Below, piece after piece: positions 27,444-36,975 of a stretch of 64,000 nucleotides of DNA. Below the pieces are notes generated by a model, which did no database searches, was not told the origin of the DNA, and saw nothing but the letters and a program-made list of their open reading frames with translations. Source of the DNA: JAFDZW01 sp038229915 (lineage in GTDB: Bacteria; Bacteroidota; Ignavibacteria; Palsa-1295); the NCBI GenBank assembly GCA_038229915.1, contig JBBRNY010000001.1, positions 1 to 64,000 of the forward strand, given 5' to 3'. The position numbers were made by a program, and so were the translations under genes. Every line of letters begins with the position of its first letter. Within the stretch, counting starts at the first letter, position 1.

Positions 27444-28247
27444 ATGAGACACCTACAAAAAATCCTGATGGTATTACTGCTTGTTTCGATAAGCCTTCTC
27501 GAAGGTTGTATCCAACCAGTCTATCTACCAAACAAAGTAACGGCGCCACTTTTTCACGGTAATGAGAAATATTACATCAGCGCTTCCGGAGTTGAAAAGT
27601 CGGGTTTTACTGCAGCAATAGCATATTCGCCGGTCAAATCATTCTATATTGGTGCGGGTGGAAATATCACATCAAACGTGACTCCATACACAAGTGATTT
27701 TAGCACAAAATTTATTTATGGTGAGATAGGCGGTTATAGAGAGATTGACCCTGTAATGTCCTTAGAGTTTTGTGGTGGTTTCGGAGCCGGTGCTTCGGAA
27801 ACATACGATAATAATACATCTGAAAATACGTATTATGATAGTTTGAATATTGCTCATACTGCCATTTATAAACAGTATGATCATTCACAAGTACGCTACA
27901 CTCGCGAGCACCTGCAAGGAACACTCGGATTGCACTTTGATCTGAGCAATGAGAAAGATAACGGATGGAGAGATCTTTCTATCGAACTTGGTCTGAGCGC
28001 CAGACTTTCATTCTTGCAACTCTCGAGATATGATGTCGATCATCTTGATAGTAACAAAGTCATTACTTCATCTGACCAACGAACATTTTCATCGCAGATC
28101 TTTATTGAGCCTGCTTTTACATTACGATTTGGAGTCGAACATTACTCGATGGAATTACAAGTAGGTAGTTCAAAATTTCTTGGACAACAAAAATCCCTCC
28201 CTGCCGGAACCACCTTTATTTCGATAGGGCTCGTTTCACGATTTTAA
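27444..28247 (+). CDS. Hypothetical lipoprotein with barrel-like sequence inside the dcw cluster
   Basis: 267 residues with a lipoprotein signal (ILMVLLLVSISLLEGC, lipobox LEGC, Cys about 22). The mature part alternates polar and hydrophobic residues and has Gly/aromatic-rich strands (YIGAGGN, FGAGASETY, TLRFGVEHYSMELQVGSSKF), ending ISIGLVSRF. This is typical of small outer-membrane beta-barrel proteins. No family name can be given. It sits between mraY and murD, 37 bp and 13 bp away, in the same direction, so it is expressed with cell-wall genes. Confidence 0.8.
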   Translation: MRHLQKILMVLLLVSISLLEGCIQPVYLPNKVTAPLFHGNEKYYISASGVEKSGFTAAIAYSPVKSFYIGAGGNITSNVTPYTSDFSTKFIYGEIGGYREIDPVMSLEFCGGFGAGASETYDNNTSENTYYDSLNIAHTAIYKQYDHSQVRYTREHLQGTLGLHFDLSNEKDNGWRDLSIELGLSARLSFLQLSRYDVDHLDSNKVITSSDQRTFSSQIFIEPAFTLRFGVEHYSMELQVGSSKFLGQQKSLPAGTTFISIGLVSRF

Positions 28248-28260
28248 TTGAGGATTAATT

Positions 28261-29613
28261 ATGCAACTTCGCGGCAAACGCTTTACGGTGCTCGGCGCCG
28301 GAAAGTCGGGTCTTGCCAGCGTGAGATTACTACTTCGCAAACGTGCAAAGGTTTTTCTATCTGATGTAGGCGCGAAAGAAACACATCTTGAGACTATCAA
28401 AGAACTCGATGAGCTTGGTGTAGCGTATGAGTTTGGCGAAAATACTCATCTTGCTCTCGAAGCAGATGCGATCATCGTCAGCCCGGGCGTACCACTTACG
28501 ATTCCGATCCTTGAGCTTGCCAGAGCAAAACAAATACCGATCATCGGAGAGATCGAGCTTGCTTCCGATCTTGCCGAAGCCCCTATGGTTGCTATTACGG
28601 GCACGAACGGAAAAACGACCACGACCACTCTGACAGGAGAGATGTTCAAAGAGGCAGGATGGACGACAGTTGTCGCAGGAAATATCGGCACTGCTTTTGC
28701 TGATGTCGTCGAGCAAAACATTGGGGAAAAAGCCATCAATGTACTCGAAGTATCGAGTTTCCAACTTGATACGATAAAAGATTTTCGACCAAAGGTTGCA
28801 GCACTGCTCAATATCACGCCCGATCATCTCGATCGGTATAAAAATTACGAGGCATATATTCAATCGAAGTTTCGCATCACCGAGAATCAGCGCGGACACG
28901 ACATTTTCGTCTATAATCACGACGATGAGGTCGTCAGAAGCTTTGCCGATTCATTGAGTATTCGAACGTATGGCTTTTCGCTTACCGAACATTTAAAGAA
29001 TGGTGCGTTTGTTGACAATGGTGAGATGATCGTCCGTCTCGGAAGGGAGCGCGAAACCGTGATACCTATCGAAAAGATCGGTATTCCGGGTCCACATAAC
29101 CTTATGAATGCAATGGCAGCAGTATTGATTGCGCGTAGCATGGGTGTTGAGTATGAGAGTATTCGCAAGACACTGGAAAGTTTTAAGGGCGTTGAACATC
29201 GCATCGAATTTGTCAGAGAGCTTGATGGTGTGAAGTATTATAATGACTCGAAAGCAACCAACGTCGATGCCGTGAAATATGCCCTGCAAAGTTTCAAAGA
29301 GCCGATCATTCTTATTGCCGGAGGAAAAGATAAAGGCAATGATTATACAATGATCAAAGAGCTTGTCAAAGAACACGTCAAAACGATCGTCACCGTTGGT
29401 GACGGTGCAGCGGCGCTTGAAAAATTCTTCAAGAATACTGTGCCACTTGAACCGGCAGGATATTCGATGGAAAAAGCTATTGAGCTTTCAAGAGGGCTTG
29501 CAGGGAAAGGTGATGTCGTCTTACTATCACCGGCTTGTGCAAGCTTTGATATGTTTGATAATTACGAACACCGCGGTAGAGTCTTTAAGGAGATCGTAAC
29601 ATCTCTGAAATAA
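28261..29613 (+). CDS. murD: UDP-MurNAc-L-Ala:D-Glu ligase
   Basis: 450 residues. N-terminal FTVLGAGKSGLASVRLL binds UDP, followed by VSPGVPLTIP, the ATP motif AITGTNGKTTTTTL (about 112-125), EVSSFQLDTI, NITPDHLDRY and the C-terminal NDSKATNVDAVKYAL and AGGKDKGNDY. It adds D-glutamate to UDP-MurNAc-L-Ala. It ends 50 bp before ftsW. Confidence 0.97.
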   Translation: MQLRGKRFTVLGAGKSGLASVRLLLRKRAKVFLSDVGAKETHLETIKELDELGVAYEFGENTHLALEADAIIVSPGVPLTIPILELARAKQIPIIGEIELASDLAEAPMVAITGTNGKTTTTTLTGEMFKEAGWTTVVAGNIGTAFADVVEQNIGEKAINVLEVSSFQLDTIKDFRPKVAALLNITPDHLDRYKNYEAYIQSKFRITENQRGHDIFVYNHDDEVVRSFADSLSIRTYGFSLTEHLKNGAFVDNGEMIVRLGRERETVIPIEKIGIPGPHNLMNAMAAVLIARSMGVEYESIRKTLESFKGVEHRIEFVRELDGVKYYNDSKATNVDAVKYALQSFKEPIILIAGGKDKGNDYTMIKELVKEHVKTIVTVGDGAAALEKFFKNTVPLEPAGYSMEKAIELSRGLAGKGDVVLLSPACASFDMFDNYEHRGRVFKEIVTSLK

Positions 29614-29663
29614 GCGCTTTTTTGAAATAGCATTACGTTGTCATTTGTTAAATCCATAACCCC

Positions 29664-30800
29664 ATGAAACCAAAAAAAACCGCAGACCTCAGTCTGTTCA
29701 TTACGGTTACGGGGCTCCTGTTAGCATCGTTGGCATTTGTCTATACTGCCAGTGCATCGTTTAGCGTTGCAAAGTCAATGACGAGCGAAGGAATGTTGAT
29801 CAAGCATGCAACAAAAGTCGTCCTTGCTATCGCGACGATGATATTCTTCACAAAAATAGATTATCACAAGTACCAACAGCATTCAAAATGGCTGATGCTA
29901 CTTGGTATTATCTTCTTAGGGGCTGTGCTTGTGGTTGGTCATACCGAACTCGGCGCGAAACGTTGGCTCCCGCTTGGACCCTTCTCGTTTCAGCCATCGG
30001 AATTTGTCAAGATCGCTTTAGTACTTCATATCTCTGCATTGTGTGCTGCTAAAAGAGAATTCATTGGAGATTTTAAGAAGTCATTTGTGCCACTCTTGGT
30101 CTGGACAGGTATCGCCGCCGGACTCATAGCGAAGCAGCCGAATATGTCGAACGCATCGGTGTTAGTGCTTCTGTCTTTTGGAATTATGTTCATTGCTCAG
30201 ATGCCGATCAAGTATATGCTCAGCACCGGGGCTATCGCCATTGTCGGAGGCGGCATCTATTTGATGACAGCCTGGTACCGAGTACAACGTATCCTTGCAT
30301 TCCTTGGGCATGAGAACGAACATACTTCTCGAATATCATACCAAACAACGCAAGCACTGATCGCTCTCGGAAGTGGTGGCTTGACAGGGCTTGGGATCGG
30401 GCAATCGAGACAACGAGACTTTTATTTACCTGAGTCGTATGGTGATTTTATTTATTCTATCATCGGCGAAGAATACGGATTTATCGGAGCAACGTTCTTA
30501 CTCTTGATCTTTGCATTCATTATTATTCGCGGAATACAAATAGCCAAGCACGCACCCGACCCGTTCGGGAGATATGTTGCTTCAGGCATTACATTAATGA
30601 TTGGAATTAATACCCTCATCAATTCACTTGTTAATTCAGGATTGATGCCGGTGACCGGACTGCCGATGCCATTTGTCAGTTATGGAGGCACGAATATGAT
30701 CTTTAGTGCTGCGGCCGTTGGGATTTTATTGAACATCTCGAAGTTTACAACGTCACTGCCCGATCCGAAAAAGATGACGGCATCGATTCGATACGCGTAA
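29664..30800 (+). CDS. ftsW: Septal peptidoglycan glycosyltransferase FtsW (SEDS family)
   Basis: 378 residues, about ten membrane helices. SEDS signatures include AKRWLPLGPFSFQPSEFVKIALV, a loop RISYQTTQALIALGSGGLTGLGIGQS, YGDFIYSIIGEEYGF and SYGGTNMIFSAAAVGILLNIS. It polymerises glycan strands with FtsI at the septum. RodA is the alternative SEDS member, but the position before murG supports FtsW. Confidence 0.95.
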   Translation: MKPKKTADLSLFITVTGLLLASLAFVYTASASFSVAKSMTSEGMLIKHATKVVLAIATMIFFTKIDYHKYQQHSKWLMLLGIIFLGAVLVVGHTELGAKRWLPLGPFSFQPSEFVKIALVLHISALCAAKREFIGDFKKSFVPLLVWTGIAAGLIAKQPNMSNASVLVLLSFGIMFIAQMPIKYMLSTGAIAIVGGGIYLMTAWYRVQRILAFLGHENEHTSRISYQTTQALIALGSGGLTGLGIGQSRQRDFYLPESYGDFIYSIIGEEYGFIGATFLLLIFAFIIIRGIQIAKHAPDPFGRYVASGITLMIGINTLINSLVNSGLMPVTGLPMPFVSYGGTNMIFSAAAVGILLNISKFTTSLPDPKKMTASIRYA

Positions 30801-30803
30801 ATT

Positions 30804-31913
30804 ATGAGTACAATTGTCATAGCTTCCGGAGGCACCGGAGGGCATCTCTATCCGACGGTTGCTATAGCCGAAGCTATTCGTGCAATGCGGCCCGATATTC
30901 AAATTGTCTTTATTGGTACCAGCGACCGCATTGAGTCGCGCGAAGTACCGCGGCTTGGTTTTGATTTTTATCCGATCGAGATACAAGCTCCGAGAAAGTC
31001 GGTTCGACATTTGCTCCGCTTCCCGATCACCTTTTGGCAAGCGTACAGGCGTTCGCTCCGAATTCTTACCGAGCTTGATGCAAAGGCATTCTTAGGTGGA
31101 GGTGCTTATCTCAGTGTGCCGGTGGCATACGCAGCAAAGAAAAAAAATATTCCGATCGCGATTCTTGAGATCAACGCTGTGGTCGGTCGTGCAAACCGGA
31201 TCATTGCTCCGAGAGCTGACAAATTATTTATCAGCTACCCTGAAGCAAAAAAACAATTTTCAAGTTCGCTCGCTGCCAAAACTCAAGTGATCGGGACACC
31301 AATTCGCGACTCACTTAAAGAACATATTTTACCGGCAACCGGACGAGACCACTTTGGCTTAGACCCCGATCGCAAGACGCTACTTGTTTTTGGCGGTTCG
31401 CTCGGGGCACGATCGCTCAATGAGGCAATGAGACTTTCGGCAAAGCATTTTCTTGATGCTGGGTTGAATGTGATCTGGCAGACCGGAGCAAGTACAAACA
31501 TCGAAGAACTTCAACAAGCTTTTCCCGAGACGACAAGAATTTGTATTCGGCAGTATATCAGCGAAATGCCTGAGGCTTATGCCGCAAGCGACTTAGTGGT
31601 CGCCCGTGCCGGCGCTTCAACGCTTGCCGAACTTTCGACACTTGGCAAAGCCGCTATCTTAGTACCCTATCCATTGGCAGCGATGAACCATCAAGAAAAG
31701 AACGCAAATTCGTTTCGTGATCGGGGTGCGGCAAGAGTTATTCTTGATAGCAATATTGTCTCCTCGCTTCAAAACGAAGTGCTTACATTAATGGCTGATG
31801 ACACGAAACGAAACGACCTTGCTAAAAAAATGCTGGTTGATGAGAACATTACTGCCAGAAATGTTGTAGCAAAGTATCTGATAGAGCAATTTGATTCGAA
31901 CAATCGCGAATAA
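30804..31913 (+). CDS. murG: UDP-GlcNAc:lipid I GlcNAc transferase
   Basis: 369 residues of a GT28/GT-B fold. ASGGTGGHLYPTVAIAEA at the N-terminus binds lipid I, GGAYLSVPVAYAA follows, and the C-terminal half has FGGSLGARSLNEA, YISEMPEAYAASDLVVARAGASTLAEL, and the donor-site HQEKNA. It makes lipid II at the inner membrane. It begins 3 bp after ftsW and ends 2 bp before the next gene. Confidence 0.97.
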   Translation: MSTIVIASGGTGGHLYPTVAIAEAIRAMRPDIQIVFIGTSDRIESREVPRLGFDFYPIEIQAPRKSVRHLLRFPITFWQAYRRSLRILTELDAKAFLGGGAYLSVPVAYAAKKKNIPIAILEINAVVGRANRIIAPRADKLFISYPEAKKQFSSSLAAKTQVIGTPIRDSLKEHILPATGRDHFGLDPDRKTLLVFGGSLGARSLNEAMRLSAKHFLDAGLNVIWQTGASTNIEELQQAFPETTRICIRQYISEMPEAYAASDLVVARAGASTLAELSTLGKAAILVPYPLAAMNHQEKNANSFRDRGAARVILDSNIVSSLQNEVLTLMADDTKRNDLAKKMLVDENITARNVVAKYLIEQFDSNNRE

Positions 31914-31915
31914 GA

Positions 31916-32416
31916 GTGGAAACGCAAAAAGTTTTTAAATATAATTTTACGTTCTTGTACCAGTCGATGGTTGTCTATGCCACGACACTGGCGCTCTATC
32001 TTGTGGTTCGTGGGATGATGCATAATGATTTTTCAAAAGTATTATACGACCCCGTTGTCTATCTCCTGTGCATCATCATCTTGGTTTCCGCACTTGCGGT
32101 GATCTATAATATCGTGATGCACCGTCGGATCGAGGTTGGCGGTAATGTATTGCGGCTCAAGAGTGCCCTTCGCGAACTGCTTATTGATCGTAAATCAATA
32201 AGGAGCGTTCGTGTGAGCATCGAACAACGTAAAGGATTTATTGCAAAAGCACGAGTCATCACGATCTTCACGAATGACCGTCGCAGACCGATCCGCATTC
32301 GTCACTATAATTTTGAACGTAGCGAAGAATTGTATCAGGCTATCAAACATTGGGCAGGTGATGCATTGCTTGTTCGCAAAACTCGATTGCGCAACCCACG
32401 ATCACCCCGTTCGTAA
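31916..32416 (+). CDS. Small membrane protein of unknown function (PH-like) between murG and murC
   Basis: 166 residues from a GTG start 2 bp after murG. Two membrane helices at about residues 13-34 and 44-66 are followed by a basic cytoplasmic domain of about 95 residues with several beta-strand-like segments (GGNVLRLKSALRELLIDRKS, ARVITIFTNDRRRPIRIRHY). The layout resembles bacterial PH-domain membrane proteins, but I do not recognise a family. Its stop overlaps the murC ATG (TAATG), so it is translationally coupled to murC. Confidence 0.82.
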   Translation: METQKVFKYNFTFLYQSMVVYATTLALYLVVRGMMHNDFSKVLYDPVVYLLCIIILVSALAVIYNIVMHRRIEVGGNVLRLKSALRELLIDRKSIRSVRVSIEQRKGFIAKARVITIFTNDRRRPIRIRHYNFERSEELYQAIKHWAGDALLVRKTRLRNPRSPRS

Positions 32417-33846
32417 TGCAGCATATTCACTTCGTTGGCATTGGTGGCGCAGGGATGAGCGGTCTTGCAGAGATCGCGCTGGCTCGTGGAAGCAAAGTCT
32501 CTGGCAGTGATATTCAAGACTCAGCGAAATTACGTGAGTTAAAAAAACTGGGCGCCGAGATTCATATCGGTCATCGAAAAACTAACATCAGCCCAAAAGT
32601 TGATCTTGTCGTTTTTACTTCTGCTGTAAAATCTTCGAACAATCCCGAACTCGAAGAAGCCGAACGATTGAATATTCGCACGGTTCGTCGGGCAGAGTTT
32701 CTTGGTGAGCTAACATCGGGGATGCAAACCATTGCCGTAGCCGGTACGCATGGCAAGACGACAACCACTTCGATGATCGCCCATATTATGCTTGAAGCCG
32801 GGCTTGACCCAATGGTGTCGGTCGGCGCAAGTGTGTTCGAGCTTGGCGGCAAAAATGCGCATTCGGGTACAGGCTCTCTTGCAGTGGTAGAAGCCGATGA
32901 ATATGACAGAAGTTTTTTATCGCTCAAACCATATATCGCTGTTGTAACAACGCTCGAAGCGGAGCATCTCGATATATATAGCGATCTATCCGATCTTCAG
33001 AATACGTTTGTCGAATTCGTGTGCAACGGTTCGGAGCAAACAGGAATTGCAATCGTTAATATCGACGAGCCTGCTATTAGAGCTATACTCAGTCGTTTTA
33101 ATAAACGTATCGTCACCTTTGGCATTCGCTCGGATGAAGCGAAATACCGTGCAATAGAAATTGAGCTTGACGGTCTGAATAGTTTTTCGACTATCACCCG
33201 AGGCACCGAGCCTATTGGCACTCTTGCGCTTACTATTCCGGGTGAGTATAATATTATGAATGCTCTTGCGGCGATCGCAACAGCCGAGTCGATGGCTATT
33301 CCGTTCGAGATCGCGGCAAAAGCACTTTCTACATTTCAGGGTGCCGAACGACGTGCCCAAGTAATAGGTGAGGTTAATGGTGTGCTCGTAATTGATGACT
33401 ATGCTCACCATCCGACCGAGATCGAAGCTACGCTTACCGCTCTGAAGAATGGCTATCCGGGCAGACGAATACTCGCGGCATTTCAACCACATACTTTTAC
33501 GCGAACAAGAGATTTTGCAAAAGATTTTGGTGCTGTCTTTGCCCGATTGGCAGATGCCGTCTATCTAACCGAAGTCTATCCGGCTCGTGAGCAGGCAATT
33601 GCAGGTGTCACGAGCAAATTGATCTTTACTGCAGCAACGACAGAAGGGCTGAAGAGTATCCGTCTTGTTGCAGAACTTAATGAACTCCCTACAATGATTG
33701 CCGGTGATGTTATCAAAGGCGATATTGTTATCACATTCGGTGCCGGTTCGATTACCGAACAAGCTCCGAAGATCCTGCAGGCAATACGCCAACGCTCGAA
33801 CGGCTCGAAAACACTTAAACACAAGCCGAACAAAGTAACTGCTTAA
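32416..33846 (+). CDS. murC: UDP-MurNAc:L-alanine ligase
   Basis: 476 residues. IHFVGIGGAGMSGLAEIAL starts the UDP-binding domain, then VAGTHGKTTTTSMI (ATP site), VVEADEYDRSF, TTLEAEHLDIY, VIDDYAHHPTEIEATL and FQPHTFTRT. It begins the stem peptide. It overlaps the preceding gene by one base and is followed after 5 bp by an uncharacterised gene. Confidence 0.97.
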   Translation: MQHIHFVGIGGAGMSGLAEIALARGSKVSGSDIQDSAKLRELKKLGAEIHIGHRKTNISPKVDLVVFTSAVKSSNNPELEEAERLNIRTVRRAEFLGELTSGMQTIAVAGTHGKTTTTSMIAHIMLEAGLDPMVSVGASVFELGGKNAHSGTGSLAVVEADEYDRSFLSLKPYIAVVTTLEAEHLDIYSDLSDLQNTFVEFVCNGSEQTGIAIVNIDEPAIRAILSRFNKRIVTFGIRSDEAKYRAIEIELDGLNSFSTITRGTEPIGTLALTIPGEYNIMNALAAIATAESMAIPFEIAAKALSTFQGAERRAQVIGEVNGVLVIDDYAHHPTEIEATLTALKNGYPGRRILAAFQPHTFTRTRDFAKDFGAVFARLADAVYLTEVYPAREQAIAGVTSKLIFTAATTEGLKSIRLVAELNELPTMIAGDVIKGDIVITFGAGSITEQAPKILQAIRQRSNGSKTLKHKPNKVTA

Positions 33847-33851
33847 CTGTA

Positions 33852-34928
33852 ATGTCACAAAAAAAGTATATAACGATCGGATTCGACGCCAGCCGCGAAC
33901 CGCTCGATGAATTGTTTTGGGTCGAAGCCGAAGTTGATGGCTCATGGACAACGATCACCACCTGCGACCGTCTGCGCTCTCGACGTGAGATCGTCGAGCA
34001 TGTCAGTGCGCTTGATTCTGCATTGATCGGAGTTGATTTCGCTTGTAGTTTTCCGATAGGGTTTTTGGAATACGTTGCATCCCAAAAGGTCGCAACGACC
34101 CACCGAGAACTCAGCAAAAAGATCAGACAAGACCTCAAGAAAAATACCGATGACGGTATCCGTGTTTGGATCGATCTGATGGCGGCATATCGCGAATCGA
34201 ATGTCGAAACTTCTGATGAAACGCGGGCAAGAATTTTCCGCGGCAATCAGCGCCCCGACAACCGTCGCCGCCCTGAAATACCGATCGTCGAGCGTCGCAC
34301 CTTGGTCGAGCGTTTCCGTCGTATCGAGCGCATCCTTCGTCGCCAACAGCCCGAAGCACTGACAACGACACTGGGCATTCGCTACAATAAATTGACGGCA
34401 CGGTATGAATACACCGAGTCGAATGCACGCGGACGTGCCGCGATCATTGGTATTGCACTGCTCGAACAACTTCGCGAAGTAAAACCCGAGATCGCCATTT
34501 GGCCGTTCGATAAACCCGCAGCCCTGACGGTTGCCGAAGTTTTTCCGAAAATGTTCGATGAGAAAATGCGACTCAGCAATGACGCCCTTCGCGAATATTT
34601 TGATAGCGAAGAAGATAATGCACTTCATATCCCCAAAGAAGTTCGCGAGCAGGTGTATGCTCATCCGAAAGCACGCGAGGCCGTGTTTGCATTACTTGGG
34701 ATATTGAGTGCCGAGCGCCGCGAAGACAAAACTCTTCGCCCGATCAGAGACTATCGTGATGGTTTTTATGAAAACCCTGAAATACAACTCGAAGGCTGGG
34801 CGTATGGGGTCGGCTATAAAGAATTTCGACCGGATCCTAAAAAAATTGTGATCGCCGAACCGACGACAGAAACTGTTTCGGTAACGGAAATTGCCGAGCC
34901 GGCTATTGCTTCAACTCCGCAGGAGTAA
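33852..34928 (+). CDS. DUF429-like (RNase H-fold?) protein embedded in the dcw cluster
   Basis: 358 residues, cytoplasmic, with no signal or membrane segment. The start (ITIGFDASREP) and the segment ALIGVDFACSFPIGFLEY carry Asp residues at the ends of predicted beta-strands, as in DUF429/RNase H-like predicted nucleases. A later part has IAIWPFDKP, which also fits. It is rich in charged residues (RRIERILRRQQPEAL). Function unknown. It is 5 bp after murC and 3 bp before murB, clearly in the operon. A long antisense reading frame over it is a shadow. Confidence 0.8.
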   Translation: MSQKKYITIGFDASREPLDELFWVEAEVDGSWTTITTCDRLRSRREIVEHVSALDSALIGVDFACSFPIGFLEYVASQKVATTHRELSKKIRQDLKKNTDDGIRVWIDLMAAYRESNVETSDETRARIFRGNQRPDNRRRPEIPIVERRTLVERFRRIERILRRQQPEALTTTLGIRYNKLTARYEYTESNARGRAAIIGIALLEQLREVKPEIAIWPFDKPAALTVAEVFPKMFDEKMRLSNDALREYFDSEEDNALHIPKEVREQVYAHPKAREAVFALLGILSAERREDKTLRPIRDYRDGFYENPEIQLEGWAYGVGYKEFRPDPKKIVIAEPTTETVSVTEIAEPAIASTPQE

Positions 34929-34931
34929 GGT

Positions 34932-35855
34932 GTGGATCATCTTCGCAACTTGAGAGAAAAACTTACCGGTACTATCCGCGAGGATGTACCTCTTGCGCCG
35001 TTTACGACATTTCGTATCGGCGGCAACGCAAAGATCTATGTCGAGCCTACCACCGCTGAAGATGTGATCACCATTGAGCAATATGTTGCCGAGCACCAGG
35101 TCCCGCTATTTATTATTGGTAACGGATCAAACGTCCTGATCAGTGACAGTGGCTTCGATGGCATTGTAATGAATTTGGAGACAGGGTTCAATACTCTTGC
35201 CTGTGATGAACAAATTGTTACGGTCGGTTCGGGTGTACGAATGGCCACATTTGTTGATTTTGTTATTCGCAATAAATTGCGAGGAGTTGAAATGCTTGCC
35301 GGCATCCCCGCCACTATCGGCGGTGCTGTTTGGATGAATGCCGGTTGTTATGGCGGCGAAACAAGCGATCATCTTCTTGATGTTTCTATTATCCGTGATC
35401 GTGCTCTGGTGAAATTAACAAAAGAGCAGTGTGGTTTTCGTTATCGCCATACTGGTTTTCTAAAAGATGATGTTGTCCTTTCAGCACGGTTTGCGTTTGA
35501 GATCGGCGACCCAGTCGAGCTTCGTGAAATTAAATTGAAGCATCTCAAACATCGTAATGATGTACAGCCCGTAAATCTACCCAACTGCGGTTCGGTATTC
35601 AAGAATCCGAAGCCGAGATTTAGCGCAGAGTTGATCGAACAAGTCGGTTTGAAAGGTACTCGAATCGGCGGTGCGCAGATCAGCCCTAAGCACGCAAATT
35701 TTATTGTAAATATTGATCATGCATCGGCAAGTGACATTATCGCATTAATGAATCTTGCCAGAAAAAAAGTTTTTGATGAGCATCAAATCGTACTCGAACC
35801 TGAAGTACAACTCATCGGCTTTGTTAGTGACCCCATCGTGAAGCTCCCGAACTGA
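34932..35855 (+). CDS. murB: UDP-N-acetylenolpyruvoylglucosamine reductase
   Basis: 307 residues from a GTG start. PLAPFTTFRIGGNAKIYVEP, then IIGNGSNVLISDSGFDG for FAD binding, AGIPATIGGAVWMNAGCYGGE, FRYRHTGFL, and the catalytic serine segment NCGSVFKNP, with a C-terminal GTRIGGAQISPKHANFIVN. It reduces the enolpyruvyl group to lactate, giving UDP-MurNAc. Confidence 0.96.
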   Translation: MDHLRNLREKLTGTIREDVPLAPFTTFRIGGNAKIYVEPTTAEDVITIEQYVAEHQVPLFIIGNGSNVLISDSGFDGIVMNLETGFNTLACDEQIVTVGSGVRMATFVDFVIRNKLRGVEMLAGIPATIGGAVWMNAGCYGGETSDHLLDVSIIRDRALVKLTKEQCGFRYRHTGFLKDDVVLSARFAFEIGDPVELREIKLKHLKHRNDVQPVNLPNCGSVFKNPKPRFSAELIEQVGLKGTRIGGAQISPKHANFIVNIDHASASDIIALMNLARKKVFDEHQIVLEPEVQLIGFVSDPIVKLPN

Positions 35856-35913
35856 ATCTCGTTTTCAAAGACAAGGTAATTGAGCGGATGTATGTACTTC
35901 AGAAAGAAGCAAC

Positions 35914-36975
35914 GTGCAACTGCATATCAAACGACCAGGAAAGGATCATCACGAAGCATCGCCGAGAGGCTATGCTCCGCTTGATGAAGTACGTCCTATC
36001 GAAGAACTCCTCGAAGAGTCGTTTCATAGTGATGGTGATCTCCTGGACACTGAAAGATCAAGCTGGAAGACATCGCGCTTGATCCCAAGAATGTTATTCG
36101 TTGGCGCAATACTCTTGCTATTGGGTATTGTGTTTTTTGCGCGTGAGTTTCAATCTGGCGAGCCGTTGCAATCAGTGCGTGTCGAGGGCAATCACGAGTT
36201 AATGACCAGCGAAGTACTCTCGCTTGCTTCGATCGACAGATCACACAAGTTCTACGACATCGATCTCAAAGGCATCGAACAGCGTGTGGCAAAGCACGGG
36301 CTTGTTCGTCAGGTCAGCATTCGCCGCGAAACGCACCCAAACACTATCGTTATTCATATTGATGAGCGCACTCCGATCGCGATGATCCGCTCGGCAAGTG
36401 GCGATCCTATTCTCGTTGATAATGATTTTCGTTTTTTCTTGCCAAAAAAACTTTCGGGTTTGCTTGACCCAAATAAATTACTGGCTGTGCCGGTACTAAC
36501 GGGTATTACCGAAAAAGATACCGTTGCAATATTAGAAATGTCGCACATCGTCCATGAGATCACCACGACGGGTGATAGTTCGCTGCGCGAAGCCATCGGC
36601 GAATTGCGCCGCGCGCCGACCGGGGCATATGTGATCTATACTTCATTTTCGATGACACCGATCTTCATCGGCTCGCCGAGCGATGTTCGGTTTATGACAA
36701 CCATCGAGCGCGACAGCAAGACATCGCAAAGCGCAAATGAACAGCGTCTGTTCGATCATCAGATCCAACTTCTGGCAAAACTATGGAAGCAACAGTTGCG
36801 CAATGAAATTTGGTCACGTTCAACACTCTATGTAGATGCCCGTTTCAATGGACAAATCATTGTCCATCGCAAGGAGCACTCTGCAACAGCTACCATTGCG
36901 ATCGATAGCGCAAAGCGCCCGATCGCCTCGGCAGATCAGACATCCGGAGTTTACACTACAACCGCAGGACAATAA
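35914..36975 (+). CDS. ftsQ: Cell division protein FtsQ/DivIB
   Basis: 353 residues from a probable GTG start. A cytoplasmic stretch of about 60 residues precedes one membrane helix (about 65-81, MLFVGAILLLLGIVFFA). After it comes a POTRA domain (LQSVRVEGNHELMTSEVL, YDIDLKGIEQRVAKHGLVRQVSIRR) and the FtsQ beta-domain (IHIDERTPIAMI). It scaffolds the FtsQLB complex. The stop overlaps ftsA by one base (ATAATG). Position before ftsA-ftsZ supports the name. Confidence 0.92.
   Translation: MQLHIKRPGKDHHEASPRGYAPLDEVRPIEELLEESFHSDGDLLDTERSSWKTSRLIPRMLFVGAILLLLGIVFFAREFQSGEPLQSVRVEGNHELMTSEVLSLASIDRSHKFYDIDLKGIEQRVAKHGLVRQVSIRRETHPNTIVIHIDERTPIAMIRSASGDPILVDNDFRFFLPKKLSGLLDPNKLLAVPVLTGITEKDTVAILEMSHIVHEITTTGDSSLREAIGELRRAPTGAYVIYTSFSMTPIFIGSPSDVRFMTTIERDSKTSQSANEQRLFDHQIQLLAKLWKQQLRNEIWSRSTLYVDARFNGQIIVHRKEHSATATIAIDSAKRPIASADQTSGVYTTTAGQ

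Noticed and set aside
28357..28920. 187-codon antisense frame inside murD
   Set aside because: It overlaps conserved MurD motifs; composition is typical of a shadow frame.
33942..34664. Long antisense reading frame (240 codons) opposite the DUF429-like gene
   Set aside because: The sense gene is tightly packed between murC and murB and its protein looks ordinary; the antisense product is Cys/Phe-rich with no recognisable motif.
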